Origin: an uncultured Oscillibacter sp.
GTDB lineage: Bacteria; Bacillota_A; Clostridia; Oscillospirales; Oscillospiraceae
Direction of reading: 5' to 3'
DNA length: 6,464 nucleotides
NCBI GenBank assembly: GCA_902462475.1
Contig: CABQCB010000109.1
Span: forward strand, 1-6,464
A model generated the notes under the pieces. The model was given only the letters and a program-made list of their open reading frames with translations. It had not been told where the DNA came from and did not search any database. A program made the translations under genes and the position numbers. Within the stretch, counting starts at the first letter, position 1, and each line of letters begins with the position of its first letter. Positions 1 to 4,504 of this stretch are shown here, piece by piece.

Positions 1-830
1 CAGGGGTTGAGGAAGGCGGTGATCTCCCGGATATGGGCCAGGAGCCCAGCCGTGATGCCGGGCAGAAGGTCCCCCTGCCCGCCCCGGGCGGAGAGGTTGA
101 TGTGCAGGCCGCTGCCGGGGAAGCCGCTGAGGGGCTTGGGGGAAAAGTCCGCCCACAATCCGCTGCGGTCGGCGATGGTCTCCACCACGGAGCGGAAGGT
201 CACCGCATCGTCCGCCGCCTTGAGGGGATCGGCGTAGCGGAAATCGATCTCGTTTTGCCCCGGTCCCTCCTCATGGTGGGAGCTCTCGGGGAAAATGCCC
301 ATGCGCTCCAGCGTCAGGCAGATCTCCCGGCGCACGTTCTCCCCCCGGTCCGCCGGGGAGATGTCCATGTAGCCTGCCCGGTCAAAGGGCTCTGCGGTGG
401 GCGTGCCCGTCTCGTCGGTCTTGAAGAGGTAAAATTCCATCTCCGGGCCGAAGGAGAAGTCATAGCCCGCCGTCCGGGCCGTCTCCACAGTGGACTTGAG
501 CAGGCGCCGGGTGTCCGCCGCAAAGGGCGCGCCGTCCGGCCGGATCACATCGCAGAACATCCGCACCACGGCGCCGTTTTCCGGCCGCCAGGGGAGCCCT
601 GCCAGCGTGGCCGGGTCCGGGCGCAGAAAAAGGTCCGACCGAACGGCGCCGCCAAAGCCCGCAATGGCGGAGGCGTCGAAGGCCATTCCGTCCTCAAAGG
701 CCCGCCGCAGCTGACCGGGCATGATGGATAGGTTCTTCTGCCGTCCGTAGACGTCGCAGAAGGCCAGGCGGATGAACTTCACGTCCTCCTCCTGCACATA
801 CTGGATGACCTCCTGGGCCGTATACTTCAT
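1..830 (-). CDS. glnA: Class I glutamine synthetase, C-terminus cut by window edge
   Basis: This gene would make glutamine from glutamate, ammonia and ATP in the cytoplasm. The 276 visible codons cover the N-terminal beta-grasp part and the first half of the catalytic domain; roughly the last 160-170 residues of a usual 440-residue class I enzyme lie off the left edge. Visible family motifs are FDASAI at 51-56 (usual form FDGSSI), the metal-site GPEMEF at 128-133, HHEEGPGQNE at 185-194 and GSGLHIN at 239-245, as in Gram-positive enzymes that have HxN here. The frame breaks off at LNP, just before the expected ATP/glutamate-binding arginine region. The ATG at 830 has AGGTGTGG just upstream and lies 21 bases after the gltB3 stop, so it is the fourth gene of the glt operon. 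The diverged FDGSSI and the SPKP (usually MPKP) before GSG mean a glutamine synthetase-like paralogue, such as a gamma-glutamyl-amine ligase, cannot be fully excluded. The GOGAT context argues for true glutamine synthetase. Confidence 0.92.
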   Translation of the reverse strand, partial: MKYTAQEVIQYVQEEDVKFIRLAFCDVYGRQKNLSIMPGQLRRAFEDGMAFDASAIAGFGGAVRSDLFLRPDPATLAGLPWRPENGAVVRMFCDVIRPDGAPFAADTRRLLKSTVETARTAGYDFSFGPEMEFYLFKTDETGTPTAEPFDRAGYMDISPADRGENVRREICLTLERMGIFPESSHHEEGPGQNEIDFRYADPLKAADDAVTFRSVVETIADRSGLWADFSPKPLSGFPGSGLHINLSARGGQGDLLPGITAGLLAHIREITAFLNP

Positions 831-851
831 GGCCACACCTGCTTTCTTCGT

Positions 852-1571
852 TCAATTTGCAACATACATCTGCCGGTAAGGCATGCTGGAATTGGGCGTC
901 ACCAGCGTGAAAGGTCCGGCAAGAACAGCGCCGGACTCCAGCCCGAACAAACGGCAGAATGCCTCCACCGCCGGCCGCAGCCGCTCCAGATCCTCCTGCG
1001 CGGCGGGACGTGCGGTCACCTGCGCCGGGAAGATCACGTCCCGGCAGTCCGAGCGGAGAAACACCTCGCCGCCGTGCATGCCCGTACAGGGAAAGTTTCC
1101 CACCAGGGGACCGGAGCCGTCTCCCAGGCCCAGCACGGCGATGAGCCCGCCGGCCTGGTACTCCCCCAGAAAGCTCCCGGCCCGGCCGCCGATGACCAGG
1201 ACGGGCCGCTTTTCCCCGTAGGCCTTCATGTGCACGCCGGCCCGGTAGCCGGCGTCCCCACGGACATAGATGGCGCCGCCCCGCATGGCATAGCCCGCCG
1301 CGTCGCCCACGCGGCCGTCCACGGCAATAGTCCCGCCATTCATGGTGTCCCCCACCGCGTCCTGGGCGTTGCCCGCCACGCGGATGGTCGCGCCGTTCAA
1401 ATAGGCGCCCAGGGCGTTGCCGGGAACGCCCTCCACCGCGATCTCGCCGGCGTCCAGTCCGGCGCCCAGAAACCGCTGGCCCAGGCACCCCCGGACACGG
1501 CACGTGCCGCCGCTGCGGCGCACGGCCTCGTTCAGCTCCGAAAAGGACAGCGCCGATGCATCCAGTATCAT
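852..1571 (-). CDS. gltB3: Glutamate synthase GXGXG (beta-helix) domain protein, GltB3-type
   Basis: This 239-residue protein corresponds to the C-terminal right-handed beta-helix domain of the bacterial GOGAT large subunit, encoded here as a free-standing polypeptide. It has no active site of its own; in the fused enzyme this domain scaffolds the glutaminase and FMN domains and helps shape the ammonia tunnel. The signature is a run of Gly-rich rungs between residues 41 and 150: AGEIAVEG, NGATIRVAG, NGGTIAVDG, RGGAIYVRG and AGGLIAVLG, alternating with G-(D/N)-x2-G turns. The same fold occurs in subunit C of formylmethanofuran dehydrogenase, but the position directly after gltB2 decides for glutamate synthase. 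The ATG at 1571 is chosen because GGGAGG lies 9 bases upstream. A GTG at 1610 would add 13 residues but has no such site and overlaps the gltB2 stop. The gap from gltB2 is 35 bases. The last 50 residues form a non-repetitive tail ending VTPNSSMPYRQMYVAN. Confidence 0.93.
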   Translation of the reverse strand: MILDASALSFSELNEAVRRSGGTCRVRGCLGQRFLGAGLDAGEIAVEGVPGNALGAYLNGATIRVAGNAQDAVGDTMNGGTIAVDGRVGDAAGYAMRGGAIYVRGDAGYRAGVHMKAYGEKRPVLVIGGRAGSFLGEYQAGGLIAVLGLGDGSGPLVGNFPCTGMHGGEVFLRSDCRDVIFPAQVTARPAAQEDLERLRPAVEAFCRLFGLESGAVLAGPFTLVTPNSSMPYRQMYVAN

Positions 1572-1606
1572 AGTATCACACCTCCCGGTATTTTCAACGC
1601 AATCTT

Positions 1607-3112
1607 TCACTCTCCCGCATGGGCCACACCCAGCACCTTCAGCTCCCGGTCCGTAAGACCGATGCCCCGCAGCATGAGCCGGTTTCCCCGCAGGGCCTCG
1701 ATGGAGTTGATGCCCATGGCCCCCAGAAACTCCTGGATCTCATGCCTCCAGGCGGTCATCAGGTTCACCAGGCGGCGCTGGCCCTCCTCCGGGTCCAGCC
1801 GCGCCACCAGCTCCGGCCGCTGGGTGGCGATACCCCAGTTGCACTTGCCGGACTGGCAGGTGCGGCACAGGTGGCACCCCAGAGCCAGCAGGGCGGCGGT
1901 GGCGATATAGCACGCGTCCGCCCCCAGGGCGATGGCCTTGACCACATCGGCGGAGGAGCGGATGCTGCCCCCGGCGATGATGGACACCTCACCCCGGATG
2001 CCCTCCTGGCGCAGCCGCTGGTCCACCGCGGCCAGGGCCAGTTCGATGGGGATGCCCACGTTGTCCCGGATGCGGGTGGGGGCGGCGCCGGTGCCGCCCC
2101 GGAAGCCGTCGATGGCGATGATATCCGCGCCGCTGCGGGCGATGCCGCTGGCGATGGCGGCGATGTTGTGCACGGCGGCCACCTTCACGATGACGGGCTT
2201 TTTGTATTCGGTGACCTCCTTGATGGAGTATACCAGCTGGCGCAGGTCCTCAATGGAGTAGATGTCGTGGTGGGGCGCCGGGGAAATGGCGTCGGAGCCC
2301 TCGGGCACCATGCGGGTGCGGGACACGTCTCCTACGATCTTGGCACCGGGCAGATGGCCGCCGATGCCGGGCTTGGCCCCCTGGCCCATCTTGATCTCCA
2401 CCGCCGCGCCGGCGTTGAGGTAGTCCTTGTGAACGCCGAAGCGGCCGGAGGCCACCTGCACCACCGTGTTGGCGCCGTAAGGGTAGAAATCCTCGTGGAG
2501 GCCGCCCTCGCCAGAGTTGTAGCAGATGCCCAGCTCCTGGGCCGCACGGGCAAGACTGGCGTGGGCGTTATAGCTGATGGAGCCGTAGCTCATGGCAGAA
2601 AACAGCACCGGCATGCTCAGCTCCAGCTGGGGCGGCAGGGTGCACTCCAGCCGTCCCTGGACGTCCCGCTTGATCTGGTTGGGCTTTTTCCCCAGAAACA
2701 CCCGGGTCTCCATGGGTTCGCGCAGGGGGTCGATGGAGGGGTTGGTCACCTGGGAGGCGTTGAGGAGCAGCTTATCCCAGTAGATGGGCATGGGCTTGGG
2801 GTTGCCCATGGAAGAAAGCAGCACGCCGCCGGAGGCGGACTGCTTGTAGACCTCCCGGACGGTATCGCTGTCCCAGTTGGCATTTTGCCGCAGGGCGCAG
2901 CCGCTTTCCACGATCTTCAGTGCCCGGGTGGGACACACGGACACGCACCGCTGGCAGTTGACGCATTTGCTGTCGTCGGCCAGCATCACATGGTGCTGCG
3001 CATCGTAGCGGTGGACACCGTTGGCGCACTGCGCCTCGCACAGGCGGCAGCGGGTGCAGCGGCTGTCGCTGCGCACCACCTCAAACTCTGGATAAACATC
3101 TCGGATCTGCAT
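1607..3112 (-). CDS. gltB2: Glutamate synthase FMN-binding domain protein with N-terminal 2[4Fe-4S] ferredoxin domain, GltB2-type
   Basis: This is the synthase core: it reduces the 2-iminoglutarate formed from 2-oxoglutarate and ammonia to glutamate on FMN. The 501 residues start with a bacterial ferredoxin domain (C19, C22, C25, C29 and C50, C53, C56, C60, both CxxCxxCxxxC). After a linker comes the TIM-barrel domain with SAMSYGSIS (172-180), NSGEGG (199-204), KMGQGAKPGIGGHLPG (241-256), SPAPHHDIYSIEDL (277-290), IDGFRGGTGAAP (334-345) and GGSIRSSADVVKAIALGAD (381-399). The [3Fe-4S] site follows as C413-x5-C419-x4-C424, with an extra Cys416, then GIATQ. This is the architecture of the short archaeal/clostridial type, not the 1,500-residue proteobacterial one. 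The ferredoxin domain suggests electrons arrive through Fe-S centres from ferredoxin or a separate oxidoreductase (inference). The ATG at 3112 shares one base with the gltB1 stop (TGATG), and AAAGGAGGG lies about 10 bases upstream, so translation is probably coupled. Confidence 0.96.
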   Translation of the reverse strand: MQIRDVYPEFEVVRSDSRCTRCRLCEAQCANGVHRYDAQHHVMLADDSKCVNCQRCVSVCPTRALKIVESGCALRQNANWDSDTVREVYKQSASGGVLLSSMGNPKPMPIYWDKLLLNASQVTNPSIDPLREPMETRVFLGKKPNQIKRDVQGRLECTLPPQLELSMPVLFSAMSYGSISYNAHASLARAAQELGICYNSGEGGLHEDFYPYGANTVVQVASGRFGVHKDYLNAGAAVEIKMGQGAKPGIGGHLPGAKIVGDVSRTRMVPEGSDAISPAPHHDIYSIEDLRQLVYSIKEVTEYKKPVIVKVAAVHNIAAIASGIARSGADIIAIDGFRGGTGAAPTRIRDNVGIPIELALAAVDQRLRQEGIRGEVSIIAGGSIRSSADVVKAIALGADACYIATAALLALGCHLCRTCQSGKCNWGIATQRPELVARLDPEEGQRRLVNLMTAWRHEIQEFLGAMGINSIEALRGNRLMLRGIGLTDRELKVLGVAHAGE

Positions 3113-4206
3113 CAGTACGCTCCCTCCTTTACCCGGACGATCACCGGCTGGCCGCCCATGGGTGCCCAGAGATGCTCCGCCTCCGGCTCCATGGTGCGGA
3201 TGGCCGCCTCCTCACTGGCGATGAACACCTTGTCGTCCTTTTCCGCCACCACCATGCTCCTTAGCTTCAGCCGGTCGTTGAGAGCCATGAGCCCGCCGGA
3301 AAAGCCCAGAATGATGGAAAAGGGCCCGGTGACCAGCAGGCTGGAGTACACCGTGCGCAGGTACGTCAGCTCCTCCCGCTCCCGGGTCGGACGGCGGGCG
3401 ATGGTGCTCCAGAAGGGCGCGGCCATCACGTTGGCCGCCTCCCGCAGCGTCAGGCCCTGGCGGCGCAGCAGGTAGTCCAGGATGTAGGTAAAGACCTCTG
3501 TATCCGTCTGGAGCGTGCACCGGTAGCCAAACATCTCCATGAAGCGGCGGTTGGCGTCGTAGGAGGAGATCTCCCCGTTGTGGACCACGGAGCGGTCCAG
3601 CAGGGCGAAGGGATGGGCCCCGCCCCACCAGCCGGGCGTGTTGGTGGGATAGCGGCCGTGGGCCGTCCAGCAATAGCCCTCGTACTCCTCCAGCCGGTAA
3701 AACCGGGCGATGTCCTCCGGGTATCCCACCCCTTTGAAAACGCCCATATTCTTGCCGCTGGAAAAGACGTACGCCCCGGAGCCTCTGGTGTTCAGCTCCA
3801 TGACCGTGCGCACCATCAGCTCCTGCTCATCCACCTGCATGGACCGCAGCACGGAGGGCAGGGGCGTGACAAAGTACCGCCAGATCAGCGGTTCGTCGGT
3901 GATCTGGGGGATCTTCTCCACCGGGATCTCCTCCGCCTGGGCGATATCGAAGCGCTCTTTGAGCAGTGCCTCACACTCCCGCCGGCAGCTGTGGCTGCGG
4001 AAAAAGAAGTGCATGGCGAAGTGGTTGCGGAACGCCGGATAGATCCCGTAGCCGGCAAAGCCGCCGCCCAGGCCGTTGGAGCGGTCGTGCATGGGGACCA
4101 TGCTCCGGGCCACTGCCTCGCCGCTCATGCGCCGCCCCTCCCGGGAGATCACGGCGGAGACCGCGCAGCCGGAGGGGATGCGCACCTGTCCTTCCAGTTG
4201 TCTCAT
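3112..4206 (-). CDS. gltB1: Glutamate synthase glutaminase (class II GATase) domain protein, GltB1-type
   Basis: This 364-residue protein is an Ntn-hydrolase that releases ammonia from glutamine for gltB2. The probable nucleophile is Cys14 in RIPSGCAVSAV; family knowledge implies that the preceding 13 residues are removed to expose its amino group. Other class II motifs (numbered from the ATG at 4206) are NGLGGGFAGYGIYP at 44-57, HGRYPTNTPGWWGG at 183-196 (substrate Arg), VVHNGEISSYDANRRF at 207-222 with the oxyanion-hole Asn-Gly, and TDTEVF at 234-239. The length is close to other free-standing GltB1 proteins; there is no sign of fusion to the synthase domain. Start choice: the ATG at 4206 has AAAGGA 8-9 bases upstream. 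The in-frame ATG at 4215 would add MSI but has its AAAGG directly abutting; it could only be used by coupling to a 15-codon leader frame whose TGA overlaps it. First gene of the leftward operon; stop overlaps the gltB2 start. Confidence 0.94.
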   Translation of the reverse strand: MRQLEGQVRIPSGCAVSAVISREGRRMSGEAVARSMVPMHDRSNGLGGGFAGYGIYPAFRNHFAMHFFFRSHSCRRECEALLKERFDIAQAEEIPVEKIPQITDEPLIWRYFVTPLPSVLRSMQVDEQELMVRTVMELNTRGSGAYVFSSGKNMGVFKGVGYPEDIARFYRLEEYEGYCWTAHGRYPTNTPGWWGGAHPFALLDRSVVHNGEISSYDANRRFMEMFGYRCTLQTDTEVFTYILDYLLRRQGLTLREAANVMAAPFWSTIARRPTREREELTYLRTVYSSLLVTGPFSIILGFSGGLMALNDRLKLRSMVVAEKDDKVFIASEEAAIRTMEPEAEHLWAPMGGQPVIVRVKEGAY

Positions 4207-4211
4207 GATAC

Positions 4212-4259
4212 TCATCCTTTCAGGGGAAAATCAAAACGGCGTTCGCCGCAAGAGGACAT
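4212..4259 (-). CDS. Possible 15-residue leader peptide upstream of gltB1
   Basis: On the minus strand AGGAGG (4269-4264), then AAGT, then ATG at 4259 open the frame MSSCGERRFDFPLKG. Its TGA (4214-4212) overlaps the alternative gltB1 ATG at 4215 as ATGA and ends just before the ATG at 4206. Both the Shine-Dalgarno site and the ATG lie in the apical part of the terminator-like hairpin, and codons 4-8 form its 3' arm, so a translating ribosome would stop the hairpin forming. No run of one amino acid is present that would make it a classical amino-acid-sensing leader. The frame could be chance; it is supported by the strong ribosome-binding site and the positional fit only. Confidence 0.3.
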   Translation of the reverse strand: MSSCGERRFDFPLKG

Positions 4260-4284
4260 ACTTCCTCCTATGGCGAACGCCGTT
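4227..4284 (-). terminator. 13-bp perfect palindrome plus T-rich tail in the gltB1 leader (possible attenuator)
   Basis: AACGGCGTTCGCC (4235-4247 on the plus strand) and GGCGAACGCCGTT (4272-4284) are perfect inverted repeats. Within the 24-base interior, a second stem GAGGA/TCCTC encloses a 6-base loop (AGTATG read on the minus strand). On the minus strand the stem is followed by TTTTGATTTT (4236-4227), so it resembles an intrinsic terminator for leftward transcription. It lies between the predicted promoter and the gltB1 start. An alternative reading is that it ends a short minus-strand transcript or is a copy of an intergenic repeat. On the plus strand the T tail is poor, so it is not a good rightward terminator. 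Confidence 0.55.
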
Positions 4285-4298
4285 GTTCGTTACTAAAG

Positions 4299-4328
4299 AA
4301 AATACTCCATCCAAGGTACTGCCGTCAA
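4299..4328 (-). promoter_or_regulatory. Predicted sigma-A promoter of the gltB1-gltB2-gltB3-glnA operon
   Basis: On the minus strand TTGACG (4328-4323, 5 of 6) is followed after 18 bases by TATTTT (4304-4299, 4 of 6). The predicted start is near 4292, so the transcript would begin about 8 bases before the 13-bp hairpin at 4284-4235. The -35 element is identical to that of the divergent glnN promoter. A further minus-strand TATGAT at 4416-4411 lacks a recognisable -35 partner. Confidence 0.45.
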
Positions 4329-4363
4329 CCAGCACATTGCCGAAAAATCCCAATTTCCACGCC

Positions 4364-4384
4364 GCATCTTTTGGCGGATGCATC
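4364..4384. repeat. Inverted repeat between the two divergent promoters (candidate operator)
   Basis: GCATC (4364-4368) and GATGC (4377-4381) are inverted around 8 bases. They overlap a second inverted pair, CCGC (4362-4365) with GCGG (4374-4377), and the 8-base palindrome GATGCATC (4377-4384). The block ends next to the glnN -35 element and lies about 35 bases upstream of the gltB -35 element. It does not match the TGTNA-N7-TNACA pattern of GlnR/TnrA boxes, so any regulator is unknown. Confidence 0.25.
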
Positions 4385-4385
4385 A

Positions 4386-4415
4386 TTGACGACAGGCCGT
4401 CCCCCGGCGTATCAT
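4386..4415 (+). promoter_or_regulatory. Predicted sigma-A promoter of glnN
   Basis: TTGACG at 4386-4391 and TATCAT at 4410-4415, separated by 18 bases, each match the housekeeping consensus at 5 of 6 positions. The predicted transcription start is about 4421-4424, giving a leader of about 80 bases that is filled almost entirely by the hairpin at 4425-4472. An inverted repeat GCATC-N8-GATGC (4364-4381) ends 4 bases before the -35 element and could be a regulator site. Confidence 0.55.
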
Positions 4416-4424
4416 AGGCCCATC

Positions 4425-4484
4425 AAACGACGATGACGTCGCAGAAGGGACTTTCTGCCGCCATCGCCGTTTTTTTATTTTTTT
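4425..4484 (+). terminator. Terminator-like hairpin with T tract in the glnN leader (possible attenuator)
   Basis: The stem is AAACG-a-CGATG (4425-4435) against CATCG-c-CGTTT (4462-4472), with an inner GCAGAA/TTCTGC stem (4441-4446 and 4453-4458) around the loop GGGACT. It runs into TTTTTTTATTTTTTT (4470-4484), which is directly followed by the glnN ribosome-binding site. No rightward gene precedes it, so it does not serve as an ordinary gene-end terminator; it lies between the predicted glnN promoter and its start codon. A competing small hairpin, CGACG-ATGA-CGTCG (4428-4441), uses the 5' arm and would break the long stem. That is the arrangement expected for a terminator/antiterminator switch, although no known regulator motif was recognised. 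Confidence 0.65.
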
Positions 4485-4504
4485 GCGAGGTGATCCGTTT
4501 ATGA
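4433..4504 (+). CDS. Possible 23-residue upstream frame overlapping the glnN start
   Basis: An ATG at 4433, about 10 bases after the predicted transcription start, opens a frame beginning MTSQKG and ending CEVIRL, with a hydrophobic middle (AAIAVFLFF). Its TGA at 4502-4504 overlaps the glnN ATG (ATGA). The frame covers the terminator-like hairpin and T tract. No Shine-Dalgarno site is visible before it, and the Phe-rich stretch is simply the T tract read in frame, so this may be chance. Confidence 0.15.
   Translation: MTSQKGLSAAIAVFLFFCEVIRL
4487..4496 (+). promoter_or_regulatory. Extended ribosome-binding site of glnN
   Basis: GAGGTGATCC is a 10-base perfect complement to the 3' end of 16S rRNA (GGATCACCTC), ending 4 bases before the ATG at 4501. 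It follows the T tract of the leader hairpin by only 2 bases, so it is not hidden in that hairpin. Control, if any, would be by transcription termination rather than by masking this site. Confidence 0.7.

Larger units (their letters stand above)
4231..4386 (-). other. 51-codon minus-strand open frame of unknown status across the intergenic region
   Basis: A frame from the ATG at 4386 to the TGA at 4231 starts MMHPPKDAAWKLGFFGNVLV and ends NNGVRHRRKYVLLRRTPF. Composition looks protein-like (Gly/Val/Leu core, basic tail), but no family is recognised and the start has no clear ribosome-binding site. It covers the predicted gltB promoter and the 13-bp palindrome, its stop lies within the T tail of that palindrome, and the frame stays open upstream to a TGA at 4425-4423. 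It could be a degraded gene 3' end that brought its own terminator, an intergenic repeat carrying an incidental frame, or chance. Confidence 0.2.

Noticed and set aside
33..731. 232-codon plus-strand frame over the glutamine synthetase gene
   Set aside because: It is antisense to a frame with all expected glutamine synthetase motifs. Composition is shadow-like.
694..1503. 269-codon minus-strand frame rich in Arg and Gly overlapping gltB3
   Set aside because: It is the shifted frame of gltB3, whose own frame has clear beta-helix repeats. No domain, and it overlaps two real genes.
1572..1610. GTG start at 1610 giving gltB3 13 extra residues
   Set aside because: It overlaps the gltB2 stop and has no Shine-Dalgarno site, whereas the ATG at 1571 has GGGAGG at good spacing.
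1619..3475. 618-codon open frame on the plus strand, antisense to gltB2 and the end of gltB1
   Set aside because: It is low-complexity Gly/Ala/His/Asp-rich, crosses two real genes on the other strand and has no motifs. It is a codon-bias shadow.
4076..4417. 113-codon plus-strand frame running from within gltB1 into the intergenic region
   Set aside because: Its first half is antisense to gltB1, its start has no ribosome-binding site, and no family is recognisable. The intergenic part is only the reverse side of the region discussed for the 51-codon frame.
4216..4500. ANTAR-type two-hairpin antitermination target or a GlnR/TnrA box
   Set aside because: No pair of hexaloops with A1 and G4 was found (the nearest, AGTATG, has A at position 4), and no TGTNA-N7-TNACA match was seen.
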